A stretch of DNA of 64,000 nucleotides from Zunongwangia endophytica (lineage in GTDB: Bacteria > Bacteroidota > Bacteroidia > Flavobacteriales > Flavobacteriaceae), in NCBI RefSeq assembly GCF_030409505.1, contig NZ_JAUFPZ010000002.1, forward strand, positions 496,001 through 560,000. The letters run 5' to 3'. Numbering within the stretch: position 1 is the first letter of the stretch; each line of letters begins with the position of its first letter. The translations under genes and the position numbers were made by a program. The notes beneath the pieces were generated by a model. It was not told the origin of the DNA. It ran no database searches and worked only from the letters and a program-made list of their open reading frames with translations. Below are positions 1 to 9,965 of this stretch, piece after piece.

Positions 1-1287
1 AGGAAAATACATAAGCATCGATCGATGGGCTGCATCAGCACCGGCGTGGTGTATCATGATTTTGTCTTTATAACTTTCAATAAAAAGACCTAATCCATAA
101 TGAGTAGAATCGCCGTCTTTCAGAACAAATGATGTTGTCATGGCGTCATAAATTTCTTTACCGCCTAATTGATGAGATTTGAAGTTTTTAATCCATTTTT
201 TAAAATCTGGCAGGGTTGTATAAATTCCGCCTGCTCCCCGAGAGTACTGCAAATCTTCTACTTCTACATATATTCCGTTATCACCAATTTTGTAACCAGC
301 GGCACGATTCGGAATAATTTCGTCGTTAGCACATCGAACTTGCGTGTCGTTCATATTAATAGGTTCAAAAACGTTCTTTTTCATCCATTCTGGGAATGGA
401 GTATCGGTAACACGCTCGACCACCAAACTGAGTAATACAAAAGCAGTATTATTATAATTGAATTTTGTTCCCGGCTCGTTTTGTAATTCAGATTGATTTT
501 GAATACTTCTTATAATTTGTTCTTCACTGATAGGAAGTGTAAGATCGCTACCCGTAAGACTAAACAGGTTTAAATATTCTCGATATCCATTAGTATGGGT
601 TAATAGATTTCGTAAAGTTACTTTTTGATCGAATTCGGGTAATTCAGGAAAATACTTTCGTACATCATCATCGAGCTTAAGTTTACCTTGTTGCTGCAAT
701 AACATAATCGCCATTGCCGTAAATTGCTTAGAGGTAGAACCAATATTAGTGGGAGTAGTAGTTTTAAACGGAATATTATAGCTAAGATTAGCCATTCCAT
801 ACGCTTTTTCTAAAAGTGTTTTTCCTTCTTTTAAGACTAAAACTTCAGCGCCGGGAACATTTCCGGTATAACCAATTAATAACTGATCGACTTTTCCCTC
901 TGGAGTTTTGGCAACAGGTTCTAATTTTAAAATTTCTATGGTATATGTGCCAGAATCTTTCTTAAAGGGCACTACTTCAAGTCGGTAATTGCCCTTTTCT
1001 TTGGTTTTAAACATAAAGAAGTCAGGTCCTTTAGCGTCTTTATCAAATTCTTCAATGAATTTATTTTCCGGAGAATATAGTTTTACTACGCCGTCCACGG
1101 TTTTTTGTTCTAATTTTCCATAAACAAAGTAGGCGGAATCTAAAGCGATTTGATAGGATTTAGTACTTTCTGAAGTTTTTAGTTCTTCCGAAATTGGCTC
1201 GTTTAGCTGAAGTTTTTGATCCTGAGCGCAGAGTTGCACAGCATTCAGCATTATTAAAAAAATAGTAAAGATGTTGGTTTTAGTCAT
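1..1287 (-). CDS. Serine hydrolase, beta-lactamase/PBP family (partial, C-terminus outside window)
   Basis: The first 429 codons are visible; the gene runs off the left edge. A signal peptide ending near LCAQ (about residue 22) is followed by a roughly 130-residue N-terminal extension and then a class C beta-lactamase-like domain (PF00144). The catalytic motifs are present: S184-T-S-K187 (SxxK), Y278-N-N (YxN) and H414-A-G (HxG-like triad). These proteins are usually periplasmic esterases, D-aminopeptidases or peptidoglycan-active enzymes rather than true beta-lactamases, so the substrate cannot be told. Start chosen at the ATG preceding MTKTNIF, which gives a clean signal peptide. It is divergent from the TonB receptor, with a 335-bp intergenic region. 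Confidence 0.9.
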   Translation of the reverse strand, partial: MTKTNIFTIFLIMLNAVQLCAQDQKLQLNEPISEELKTSESTKSYQIALDSAYFVYGKLEQKTVDGVVKLYSPENKFIEEFDKDAKGPDFFMFKTKEKGNYRLEVVPFKKDSGTYTIEILKLEPVAKTPEGKVDQLLIGYTGNVPGAEVLVLKEGKTLLEKAYGMANLSYNIPFKTTTPTNIGSTSKQFTAMAIMLLQQQGKLKLDDDVRKYFPELPEFDQKVTLRNLLTHTNGYREYLNLFSLTGSDLTLPISEEQIIRSIQNQSELQNEPGTKFNYNNTAFVLLSLVVERVTDTPFPEWMKKNVFEPINMNDTQVRCANDEIIPNRAAGYKIGDNGIYVEVEDLQYSRGAGGIYTTLPDFKKWIKNFKSHQLGGKEIYDAMTTSFVLKDGDSTHYGLGLFIESYKDKIMIHHAGADAAHRSMLMYFP

Positions 1288-1584
1288 GGATTGATGATTT
1301 TGGTTGATGGTAAAATTCTATTTTCTAATTTGACGATTTTTTATTCTTAAAGGTTACAAGAAATCTTTTTTAAATATAGTAATCTTTTTTCTGTTGGTTT
1401 GCTTGGTTAAGCTTATACAATTAGTCCTTGTATTTAAATTTTTAGATGAAGCTTAAATTATCGTAAATTTTATAAACGTTTGTAAATGGATATACGGTTA
1501 TTGAATAATACAAAATTTACATAGCTGGTATTATAATAATATATAATTCAATTTAAGGAAATCCAGGCATAATGGGGTGTACGG

Positions 1585-1592
1585 TAATTTTG
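1585..1592 (+). promoter_or_regulatory. Candidate -7 element (TAATTTTG) for the TonB receptor operon
   Basis: TAATTTTG matches the Bacteroidota -7 consensus TAnnTTTG and lies 30 bp before the ATG at 1623. No clear TTG is seen about 20 bp upstream, so the -33 half is weak. The rest of the 335-bp intergenic stretch (1288-1622) is AT-rich and shows nothing else I can name. Confidence 0.35.
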
Positions 1593-1622
1593 TGCCGTAA
1601 AAACACAAACCCAAATTAATTT

Positions 1623-4136
1623 ATGCGAAATTTTTATTCTTTATGTGTATTCCTTTTTTTCTGTTGTATTAGTTATGCCCAAAATGGTGTAAAACTTCAG
1701 GGGAAAATAACTACAGAAGGCGGCGACCCTATTACAGGAGCTAATATTACTATTCCTAAAATTTCAAAAGGAACAACATCAGATTATTCAGGAGATTATC
1801 AAATTCAAGCTATAGCCGCAGGAAATTATACGATAAAGGTTTCTTTTATAGGATATCGTACGCTGACTAAAAAAGTGACGTTAAATAACAATACTACTCT
1901 TAATTTTAAATTAGAAGAGTCGGCTTTCGAACTTGAAGGTTTAGTTGTAACCGCACAAAAAAGAGAGCAGAAAAATAAAGATGTTCCTATCGCAATTACT
2001 TCTTATGGAAACGAATTTTTACAAAAACAGAATATACAGGAATTCGATCAGCTTTCAGAATTTGTTCCGGGATTACAAATTCAATTGCAAAGTGCGAATA
2101 ACCCAGGGATTGTAATTAGAGGAATTACTAGTGATAACGGAGATTCTAGAGTAGAACCTAGAGTATCGGTTTTTCAAAATGGTGTATCTATTAGTAAATC
2201 TAGAGGATCTGTCGTAGAGCTTTATGATATTGATAGAGTAGAAGTATTAAAAGGACCACAGGGAACTTTGTTTGGTAGAGGTGCCGAAATTGGTGCCATG
2301 CATATCATAAACAATACTGCAAAAAATGAAAATTCTGGTAAGCTAACTTTAGGTTATGGTAATTTTAATCAGTTTAGAACTACAGGTTACGTAAATACTC
2401 CACTAGTTAAAGATAAATTATTTGTAAGACTAGCAGGAATTTATAGTAAACGAGATGGATTTATCGATAATCTTTCTGGAGGTGATCTAAACGGAAAAGA
2501 GACTTTAGCTTTTAGAGGATCGTTAAAATATATGATCGGGATGAATACCACACTTGATGTAATTGCCAACTGGCAACACGACACTCCTCCGGGAACGGCT
2601 TTTAAAAGCGGAACTTATGCGCCGGTAGGTGGAGATACAAATCCATCTAATTTTGCAGATTTAGAACGAGGAAATGAATTAGGTTTAGATCGTACTGTTT
2701 ACGACATTACAGCAAACTTAAAGCATCATATTAATGAAAATTGGGATTTCACTTCGATTACAGCTTATCGTGAGTTTGATTCTGATGAAGCTTTCGATGC
2801 TGATGGTACTGCAGCACCTGCGTTATTTTTCCATGAAATAGCAAAGGGAAAACAATTTAGCCAAGAGGTTCGTTTCAACTTTAGTGCAGATGATAAACTT
2901 CACGGATTTTTTGGTGGAAACTTTTTATTTGAAGATGGATCACAAGCAGCTCCACTTATTACCAACGAACAAAGTTATGGTGCATTAATTTTAAGTTATT
3001 TAAGCGGTAATCAAGATTTATTTATGGTAGATGGCGTACCTCAATATTTCCCAAATATTCCAAACGATCCCAGTACGTTTGGTGATGCAGCTGGAGCACC
3101 TTTAAACGGAGCAAATAGCGAATCGTATACCAATTATGGTAAAAACTATTCAGGAGATATTTTTGCTGATGTTTCGTATTCGGTAATTCCTAGCCTTTCT
3201 TTAACTTTAGGTTTACGTGGAACTTGGGAAAATATAAACGCAGGCTACGAAGTAGAAGATGCAGAAACCCCAAGTTTTATAGGAGCTTTACTTAGTACCT
3301 ATCCTAATAATCTTTTTGCACCAACAAACGGAAGATTAGAAGCTAGTGAAAATTTCTTGTCCACAGTAGGTAGATTTGCTGTTAATTTTGAAGCCTCTAA
3401 GCGATTGTCTTTATTCGGAAACATTGCAAGAGGTAGACGTCCTAACGTTATCAATATAGATGAAACAGGATCAAATACCTTAGCTGCAGAAAGTGTTTGG
3501 TCTTACGAGGTTGGAGCGAAATCATTATTTTTGAATAACCGTTTACAGTTTGATGTAAATGCGTATACTTACAAGTACCGCCACTTCCAAACTTCAATTA
3601 CAACTTTCGATCCTGAAACTGGTATTAATACCAATCCAGATGATAGTGGTAGTGCAACCTCTTATGGTTTTGAAACAGCTTTTCAATATGCTTTTGCTAG
3701 AAATAGTAACTTCTTTGCGAACTACAGTTATATTGATGCTAGTTTTGATGATGAAGATGAAAACGGAAATGAGCAAGAATTGGCAGGGAATACTTTTCGT
3801 TTAACACCTAAACATTCATTCTCACTCGGTGTTAATTATCAGCCTTCAATTACAAAATCATTAGATCTATACATACGTCCTTCCTACAGTTATAAGTCAA
3901 AAGTGTTTTTTGAAGAAACGAACAAACCGGGAGTTTCTCAAGATGCTTATGGTTTGCTAAACTTTAAAGTAGGAACAATCATCAATAAAAAGTACGAAGT
4001 AAACTTTTTTATGAATAATGTGTTAGATGAAGAATATGTGATTGATGGTGGTAACACCGGAGGAGGTTTTGGTATCCCAACATTTATTGCAGGAGCACCA
4101 CGTTTTTACGGCGTACAGGCTTCTGTTAAATTTTAA
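1623..4136 (+). CDS. TonB-dependent outer-membrane receptor with carboxypeptidase-regulatory-like N-terminal domain
   Basis: An 837-residue protein with a signal peptide ending at ISYAQ (about residue 20). A CarboxypepD_reg-like beta-sandwich spans about residues 25-100 (GKITTEGGDPITGANI). A TonB-box/plug region follows from about 105 (GLVVTAQKREQ, with VLKGPQGTLFGRGAEIG at about 200-218), then a 22-strand beta-barrel ending in the usual terminal aromatic F. It is not a SusC: there is no SusD partner and it is shorter. It is followed after 10 bp by an alpha/beta hydrolase and a glycerophosphodiesterase, so the ligand may be a lipid- or glycerophospho-containing molecule (inference). Siderophore uptake is less likely in this context. 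Family assignment is firm; substrate is not. Confidence 0.95.
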   Translation: MRNFYSLCVFLFFCCISYAQNGVKLQGKITTEGGDPITGANITIPKISKGTTSDYSGDYQIQAIAAGNYTIKVSFIGYRTLTKKVTLNNNTTLNFKLEESAFELEGLVVTAQKREQKNKDVPIAITSYGNEFLQKQNIQEFDQLSEFVPGLQIQLQSANNPGIVIRGITSDNGDSRVEPRVSVFQNGVSISKSRGSVVELYDIDRVEVLKGPQGTLFGRGAEIGAMHIINNTAKNENSGKLTLGYGNFNQFRTTGYVNTPLVKDKLFVRLAGIYSKRDGFIDNLSGGDLNGKETLAFRGSLKYMIGMNTTLDVIANWQHDTPPGTAFKSGTYAPVGGDTNPSNFADLERGNELGLDRTVYDITANLKHHINENWDFTSITAYREFDSDEAFDADGTAAPALFFHEIAKGKQFSQEVRFNFSADDKLHGFFGGNFLFEDGSQAAPLITNEQSYGALILSYLSGNQDLFMVDGVPQYFPNIPNDPSTFGDAAGAPLNGANSESYTNYGKNYSGDIFADVSYSVIPSLSLTLGLRGTWENINAGYEVEDAETPSFIGALLSTYPNNLFAPTNGRLEASENFLSTVGRFAVNFEASKRLSLFGNIARGRRPNVINIDETGSNTLAAESVWSYEVGAKSLFLNNRLQFDVNAYTYKYRHFQTSITTFDPETGINTNPDDSGSATSYGFETAFQYAFARNSNFFANYSYIDASFDDEDENGNEQELAGNTFRLTPKHSFSLGVNYQPSITKSLDLYIRPSYSYKSKVFFEETNKPGVSQDAYGLLNFKVGTIINKKYEVNFFMNNVLDEEYVIDGGNTGGGFGIPTFIAGAPRFYGVQASVKF

Positions 4137-4146
4137 TTTTATAAAA

Positions 4147-5085
4147 ATGAAAAAGTATTTCTTTATAGGAATTCTATTGCTGAATTTAGCACCTTTATTT
4201 GCACAGCAGTTAGAAGATATTTCTTTGAATAAATTAGACAAGTATATCGCTACTCAAGAGAGTAAAATAGAAGATTTAAAGCCTGATAATGAAGCCCATA
4301 TTATTTGGGAAAATAAGTATCAAAAAACGCCAATAGCTATTGTTTATTTACACGGTTTTGGTGCAAGTAGCCGAGAAGGCGAACCAGTAGTTTCTAAGTT
4401 GGCTGAAAAATTTGGGTGGAATGTGTATATGTCCAGATTACAGTCACACGGTATTGATTCTAAAGATGCCTTCAAATCCTTAACCCCAGAGAACTATATC
4501 GCTTCAGCTCAAGAAGCTTTAGCTATTGGTAAAAAAATAGGAGAGAAAGTACTTTTAGTAAGTACTTCAACCGGCGGTACGTTAAGTTTAATTTTAGCTT
4601 CAGAAGAAAAAGATTTGGCAGGAGTTATTATGTATTCCCCTTTTATCGGATTAAAAAATCCGGCAATGGCAGCGATAACTCAACCTGGTGGTAAAGAATT
4701 TTTTATCAACCAGATAGGGGGAGAAGTGCAATATCAAGATCGTCCTGCAGAAGAAGCAAAATACTGGTCTACAGATTATCATGTAAATGGTTATATAGGC
4801 TTAATTAAGATGCTTCAGCAGAATATGAAACCAGAAACCTTTAGCAAAGTTACTTGCCCGGTATTTTTAGGTTATTATTATAAAAATGAAGAAGAGCAAG
4901 ATCAGGTCGTTTCTGTTCCGGCGATGTTAAAGATGTATGCTGAATTAGGAACGCCTGATGCAAAAAAAGAAAAAGTAGCTTTTCCGGAAGCAGGAAACCA
5001 TGTGATTGCTTCAGATTTACGTTCTAACGATTGGGAAAATGTATATAAAGAAAGCGTAGAATTTATTACTGAAAAAATTAAATAA
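4147..5085 (+). CDS. Secreted alpha/beta hydrolase (lipase/esterase-like)
   Basis: A 312-residue protein with a signal peptide (MKKYFFIGILLLNLAPLFAQ). The alpha/beta-hydrolase core has an oxyanion-hole segment VYLHGFGAS at about 66-74, a nucleophile elbow S-T-S141-T-G-G in which the usual first glycine is serine, and a late histidine in GNHVIAS (H285). Start set at ATG 4147, 10 bp after the receptor stop. The open frame extends 35 codons further upstream, but only inside the receptor gene, and only the downstream start gives a signal peptide. Its stop overlaps the next start (TAATG), so translation is probably coupled. It probably cleaves an ester in the ligand imported by the receptor; the substrate is unknown. 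Confidence 0.88.
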   Translation: MKKYFFIGILLLNLAPLFAQQLEDISLNKLDKYIATQESKIEDLKPDNEAHIIWENKYQKTPIAIVYLHGFGASSREGEPVVSKLAEKFGWNVYMSRLQSHGIDSKDAFKSLTPENYIASAQEALAIGKKIGEKVLLVSTSTGGTLSLILASEEKDLAGVIMYSPFIGLKNPAMAAITQPGGKEFFINQIGGEVQYQDRPAEEAKYWSTDYHVNGYIGLIKMLQQNMKPETFSKVTCPVFLGYYYKNEEEQDQVVSVPAMLKMYAELGTPDAKKEKVAFPEAGNHVIASDLRSNDWENVYKESVEFITEKIK

Positions 5086-6017
5086 TGAAGAAAACACTAT
5101 TAATAGCCTTAGCGATAGCCGCTTTTTCTTGCAAGAATAAGTCCGCTGAAGAAACGACAACATCAGAAACTACTTCTGAAAATAGCTCGGAGAAAACGTA
5201 TGCTTTCGATCTAGAAGGACATAGAGGAACTAGAGGTTTAATGCCAGAAAATTCAATTCCTGCTTTTAAAAAAGCCTTAGATCTTGATGTAAATACACTC
5301 GAGATGGATGTGGTAACTACAAAAGACAAAAAGGTGTTGGTTTCTCACGATTTGTGGTTTAACCGTGACTTTTGTTTAGATTCTGTTGGGCAACCTATCA
5401 AAGAGAAAGATTCGATGAGCCTTAATATTTACCAACATACGTATGCTGAGGTTCAAAAATATGACTGCGGAAGTATTGGAAATCCTAAATTTCCAGAGCA
5501 GAAAAAGCAACACGTTACCAAGCCATTGTTAAAAGATGTTTTCAACATGGCTGAAAATTACAAGTCTGAAAAAACAGGCGATTTTTCTTACAATATCGAA
5601 TTAAAGAGTGATCCGCGTGCCGATAATATCTACCATCCGGAGCCTAAAGAGTTTTCAGAATTAGTGATTAAAACTATCGAAGATTCAGGAATTCCAAAAG
5701 AGCGAATTGTATTACAGAGTTTCGATTTTAGAATTCTTCAGTATTTACATAAAGCGCATCCGGAATATAGACTTTCTGCATTGGTATATCAAGATGGAAT
5801 CGATAAGAATATGGAGAAATTAGGTTTTGTTCCGGCGGTTTACAGTCCGGATTACAATATGCTTTCTGAAGCAAGTGTAGATTCTTTACACCAACAAGAC
5901 ATGAAAGTAATTCCGTGGACAGTGAATGATACCACTGCAATGAAGCAGCTTTTAGAATGGAAGGTAGACGGAATAATCACCGATTATCCTAATCGAGCTT
6001 TGCCGTTTCGCTCGTAA
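5085..6017 (+). CDS. Glycerophosphodiester phosphodiesterase, lipoprotein (GlpQ-like)
   Basis: A 310-residue lipoprotein (lipobox AFSC, Cys16) with a GDPD TIM-barrel. Signatures are H46-R-G-T-R-G near the N-terminus of the domain, PENS at about 55, EMDVVTTKDKKVLVSHD at about 69-86, an IELKSD metal/active-site strand at about 169, and VDGIITDYPNRA at the C-terminus. These enzymes hydrolyse glycerophosphodiesters to glycerol-3-phosphate and an alcohol. As a lipoprotein it should act in the periplasm or on the cell surface. Last gene of the operon, with a 1-bp overlap with the hydrolase and a strong terminator just downstream. Receptor, esterase and GDPD together suggest stepwise breakdown of phospholipid or glycerophospho compounds. 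Confidence 0.93.
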   Translation: MKKTLLIALAIAAFSCKNKSAEETTTSETTSENSSEKTYAFDLEGHRGTRGLMPENSIPAFKKALDLDVNTLEMDVVTTKDKKVLVSHDLWFNRDFCLDSVGQPIKEKDSMSLNIYQHTYAEVQKYDCGSIGNPKFPEQKKQHVTKPLLKDVFNMAENYKSEKTGDFSYNIELKSDPRADNIYHPEPKEFSELVIKTIEDSGIPKERIVLQSFDFRILQYLHKAHPEYRLSALVYQDGIDKNMEKLGFVPAVYSPDYNMLSEASVDSLHQQDMKVIPWTVNDTTAMKQLLEWKVDGIITDYPNRALPFRS

Positions 6018-6038
6018 ATATTTAAAAAAATATAGATC

Positions 6039-6074
6039 AAAACCTCTTATTTCAGTTGAAGTAAGAGGTTTTTT
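6039..6074 (+). terminator. Rho-independent terminator after the GDPD gene
   Basis: Perfect 11-bp stem AAAACCTCTTA / TAAGAGGTTTT with a 12-base loop, followed by a short T run. It ends the 1623-6017 operon. Confidence 0.85.
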
Positions 6075-6229
6075 ATGATCTTCTTTTTCCTTACTCCAAT
6101 TCGTTTCAAGATCTCATTCTCCTCAGGTTTTATTTAATTCTGAAATATTCAAATTGTGCATATTTCTATTAATTTCTTCAAAAAAGAACCTCTCGATTTT
6201 AGCTTAAAGGTTTTGAATCCTAAACATTA

Positions 6230-6256
6230 AGAGACCTCGCATCAAGCGAAGGATGA
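6230..6256 (-). repeat. Degenerate REP-like intergenic element
   Basis: On the minus strand this reads GTCATCCTTCGCTTGATG followed by CGAGGTCTC. It has the same frame of bases (GTCAT, then a short hairpin around CTTGAT, then TCTC) as the element at 60913-60938. It lies in the 418-bp gap 6018-6435, which otherwise holds only the terminator at 6039 and AT-rich sequence leading to the next gene. Confidence 0.4.
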
Positions 6257-6435
6257 CGACAAATGTAATGTTCAGCTTAAAGATTATCGATTTTTCCAAT
6301 CGAAGCGGGAAAAAACAGAATTAGAGAATAATTTTTATATTCAAACGTTATATTTATATCTTGAATATTTTCATTCTGATAAAAAATTCATCAACTTCAA
6401 TACTCTAGTATTGTATTTTAAATTCCATTTCAATC

Positions 6436-7380
6436 ATGCAAAATCGTTTACCAGTACTTACTTTTCTATTTAGTTTTCTCTTATTTTCCTGTAGCAGCGA
6501 CGATGATAATGAAATTTCACAAATCCAGCCCTCCAAAACTTCAATTGAAATGGAAGCAGAAGGAGGCGATGCCGAAGTATCATTTAAACAAGCTGAATGG
6601 TATATTTCAGAAGTTATTAATAAAAAAGGGGATGTTAACATGCATGGAGATATTTATGCGGAAGATGGATCTATCCTAAGAGAAAATACAGTTTTATCGC
6701 TGGAAAATCAGGGAAAAATAATGTTGAATTGGCCCGATCGTGGTTTTACAATTACTCGATCAACGCCTACTTTACTAAAAATTCATTTAAATGAAAATAG
6801 TAGAAATCAAGACTTTGATTTTGCTTTAGTTTTAACTTCTGACGAGGAAACAAAAGAAATCAGCGTACATCAAAAAGTATCTCAAGGTTATACATTTAAT
6901 AAAATTGAATATTATCTTCAGCAAGAAGATGGCGATTCATTATTTTTCAGAAATGGGATGAGACGAAAATTTGATATTCTTAATCCTCAAAGCATATCAT
7001 TTTCGCCTTTTGGAGGAATCGATATTCAACGAAATACTCAATTTTTAAGTGAAGAAAATGATGCTTTTATTTGGTTGAAAAATGATTCGATTAGGGTAGA
7101 AGTACCTACAAGTATCTATGAAGGTGAAATTTATTTTAATGGAGAAAAGAATATTTATACTTCTGAGGTAACCCCAAAACCCCACGCTTTCGATACCATG
7201 GAAACTTTGGAAATTCCGGCTGGTGAATCGCTATTTTTAACTGAAATAGAATTCCGTAAACGTCAGGTTTCTTATCAATTACATTTAACGAATAATAGAA
7301 CAAATGAGGAAAAAGTAATTGAAGGCAAGTGGATAGAAACCGCTCCTACCGGAAATTATTCAACAAAACGTTTAGAATAA
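6436..7380 (+). CDS. Hypothetical lipoprotein with possible BACON-like N-terminal domain
   Basis: A 314-residue protein with signal peptide and lipobox (LLFSC, Cys19) followed by the acidic serine stretch SSDDDNE typical of surface-sorted Bacteroidota lipoproteins. Residues about 30-60 (PSKTSIEMEAEGGDAEVSF) resemble the start of BACON-type beta-sandwich domains, which have this P-x-S-hydrophobic-x-A-E-G-G pattern. The rest is beta-rich without motifs I recognise. It appears to stand alone: a terminator and a REP-like element lie upstream and the ABC-transporter genes run toward it. No function can be assigned. Confidence 0.75.
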   Translation: MQNRLPVLTFLFSFLLFSCSSDDDNEISQIQPSKTSIEMEAEGGDAEVSFKQAEWYISEVINKKGDVNMHGDIYAEDGSILRENTVLSLENQGKIMLNWPDRGFTITRSTPTLLKIHLNENSRNQDFDFALVLTSDEETKEISVHQKVSQGYTFNKIEYYLQQEDGDSLFFRNGMRRKFDILNPQSISFSPFGGIDIQRNTQFLSEENDAFIWLKNDSIRVEVPTSIYEGEIYFNGEKNIYTSEVTPKPHAFDTMETLEIPAGESLFLTEIEFRKRQVSYQLHLTNNRTNEEKVIEGKWIETAPTGNYSTKRLE

Positions 7381-7409
7381 AAAGCAATTCATTTTAAGCA
7401 TATTTCGGT

Positions 7410-9965
7410 TTAAACACTTTCCCGTCGTAACACCTGTAACGGCGGGTTTTTTATGACACTTCGGCTATTTGCCAAACCAATAATTAAAACCAGTACTGTG
7501 ATTCCCGGGAATAAAACTCCAAACGGAATCCAGGATGGAATAAAAGTGGTTTCAAAAGCCAACCAGGCTAATAATAAACTGCTGATTAGCGATAACAAGA
7601 TCCCGCTTAAACTACCTAAAACGCCTAAATAAATATATTCTAAGGCTGCAATTTTAAGTATTTGGTTACTTTTTGCACCAATAGTTCTTAGCAGCACACT
7701 TTCTTTAATTCGCTGATATTTACTGGTTCTTACCGCACCTAGCAACACAATAATTCCCGTGAGAATACTAAAGAATGCCATAAAATTAATAATCCAACTT
7801 ATTTTATTCAGTAAGCCTTCTATAACTCCAAGAACCTGTCGTAAATCCAAAATCGATACATTTGGATACTTTTTTACTAATATTTGCTGAATTTCGGCAG
7901 ATTTTTTAGCGTCGGGAACCTGCGTGGTCATTACATGAAATTGTGGTGCTTGCTCTAAAACGCCATTTGGGAAAACGATAGAAAAATTGGTTTGCATACG
8001 TCCCCAATCAACTAATCGAGTACTGGCAATTTTAGTTTTCATTAATACGCCTTGCACATTAAAAGTCACAAGGTCGCCAACTTCAACCTGCGCATCTTCT
8101 GCGAAATTAGTACTTACTGAAATCGGAATAGCTTCAGTAGTTGCAGTGTTTTTTACATCAGGAATCCATTCGCCACCTTCAATACTTTCCGAAGCAATTA
8201 AAGAATCGCGATAAGTCACTCTAAATTCATGACTTAAAATCCAACGATTAATGGTTGAAGTGGAATCTTCCCGAATTTCATTTACCGATTTTCCGTTTAA
8301 ATTCTGTACGCGCATCGTCACAATCGGAATCGCTTCTAAAACCGGCAAATCTTGATTTTTAATAGTTTCAGCAATATCCTTTGTCTGATTGCTTTGTACA
8401 TCCAGCAATATCATATTGGCGCTTGTATTGGTATTATCCAAAGTAGCTTGTGCTAAAAGAAGGTCTTTAGTAAAATATAAGGTGCTAATAAGAAAAGTGC
8501 CAATCCCAATTGCTAAAATTAAAATCAGGGTTTGGTTTTGAGGCCGGAACAAATTTCGCAAGGATTGCCGTGAAACAAAACTCCAGGAATCTGGGAAAAA
8601 CTTCCGAATTGCATTAATAAATAGTTGTGCAATACCGGCTAAAATGGCAAAAGTCACCAGAACTCCACCAATAAATGAGAGCGAATATTTCCAATCCTTA
8701 AGCAGCCAGAAAGAGAATAAAAACAAGAATAACACGATTAGCATTGAAATTCCAATAAGCGCTTTTCTTGATTTTGAATTCGAATTTTCTTGTACACGTA
8801 AAACCTGAAGTGGGGAGACATATAACGTGCCAACTAGCGGATATAATGCGAATAAAACCGACATTAAAATACCCAAAACAATTCCGGCTAAAATTACTCG
8901 TAGCGAAATAGATAAAGCGATTTCTATCGGTAATAAACCTTCCAGAATATAAGGGAATGCATATTGTAAGATCACACCGAGAATACTCCCTATAATTCCG
9001 CTTAAAAGTCCGATAAAAGCAACCTGAATCAAATAAATTAAAAAGCTTTGTTTTCGGGAAGCACCCAAACATTTTAAAACCGCTACCGAAGTTAGTTTTT
9101 CTTTAATATAAATATTTATTGCACTGGCAATACCCACGCAACCTAAAAGCAGGGCGATAAACGCCACTAGATTTAGAAACTTACCAAAATTTTTGTAACG
9201 TTTTCCTAAGCGTTCGCTTGTGGATAAATGCGTATCTAGATCGGCCTCCTCTTTATCTAATTGCGGTCCTATTTTTTCTTCTAAAACTGTAAGATTAGTG
9301 ATTTTATCGGCTTTAAAATAATACTCGTAATCAATTCTACTTCCCGTTTGTATGAGTCCACTTTTCTCAATATACTCAAACGGAATAATCACAGGAGGAG
9401 CAATCGCACCAAAAAGCGAAGAACTGCCGGGAGCTTCTTTAAGTTCGCCTAAAATAGGCAGCGTAATTTCCCCAATTTTAATACTATCGCCAACAGATAA
9501 ATTTAACTGCAGCATTACCGTAGCATCGACTAAAGCAGCATTTTGATCTTGATACTTTTCAGCAGCAGATTGTGGTTGGGTTTCCAGTTTTCCATAAAAG
9601 GGATAATTACCTTGAATCCCGCGAACGCTAACGAATTTTGTGCCGGTGTTATTTGGAAAAGCTGCCATCGAAGCAAAGCTTATTTCTTGAGCATCAATTC
9701 CCAGAGAGTCCATGATTTCAGTTACCCGTTCGTTTGGCGGATGATTCATATCTATAGTGAAATCGGCACCCATTAAAGCTTTAGATTGCAGCGCAATATT
9801 ATCCTGTAGGTTTTCGCCAAAAGATTGTATAGAAACTACCGCTGCGATTCCCAAAACGATAGAAGCCATAAACAAAAATAGTTTGCGTTTACTAGCTTTG
9901 CCATCTCTCCAGGCCATTTTTAATAACCACGAAAATCCCGGTTTTTGGGTTGAAAAATTCTGCAT
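7410..9965 (-). CDS. ABC transporter permease, FtsX/YbbP-like
   Basis: An 851-residue permease. It has an N-terminal membrane helix at about 27-47 (LFLFMASIVLGIAAVVSIQ) followed by a MacB-type periplasmic domain. A first FtsX block of three helices lies at about 270-385, further helices at about 405-455, a second periplasmic domain, and a C-terminal FtsX block at about 730-840. This two-block layout of about 850 residues matches the YbbP family. Its start overlaps the stop of the ATPase gene by one base. In many bacteria YbbA/YbbP sit next to a TesA-type lipase, as here, so it probably works on lipids or lipoproteins in the envelope; the exact cargo is unknown. Confidence 0.93.
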   Translation of the reverse strand: MQNFSTQKPGFSWLLKMAWRDGKASKRKLFLFMASIVLGIAAVVSIQSFGENLQDNIALQSKALMGADFTIDMNHPPNERVTEIMDSLGIDAQEISFASMAAFPNNTGTKFVSVRGIQGNYPFYGKLETQPQSAAEKYQDQNAALVDATVMLQLNLSVGDSIKIGEITLPILGELKEAPGSSSLFGAIAPPVIIPFEYIEKSGLIQTGSRIDYEYYFKADKITNLTVLEEKIGPQLDKEEADLDTHLSTSERLGKRYKNFGKFLNLVAFIALLLGCVGIASAINIYIKEKLTSVAVLKCLGASRKQSFLIYLIQVAFIGLLSGIIGSILGVILQYAFPYILEGLLPIEIALSISLRVILAGIVLGILMSVLFALYPLVGTLYVSPLQVLRVQENSNSKSRKALIGISMLIVLFLFLFSFWLLKDWKYSLSFIGGVLVTFAILAGIAQLFINAIRKFFPDSWSFVSRQSLRNLFRPQNQTLILILAIGIGTFLISTLYFTKDLLLAQATLDNTNTSANMILLDVQSNQTKDIAETIKNQDLPVLEAIPIVTMRVQNLNGKSVNEIREDSTSTINRWILSHEFRVTYRDSLIASESIEGGEWIPDVKNTATTEAIPISVSTNFAEDAQVEVGDLVTFNVQGVLMKTKIASTRLVDWGRMQTNFSIVFPNGVLEQAPQFHVMTTQVPDAKKSAEIQQILVKKYPNVSILDLRQVLGVIEGLLNKISWIINFMAFFSILTGIIVLLGAVRTSKYQRIKESVLLRTIGAKSNQILKIAALEYIYLGVLGSLSGILLSLISSLLLAWLAFETTFIPSWIPFGVLFPGITVLVLIIGLANSRSVIKNPPLQVLRRESV

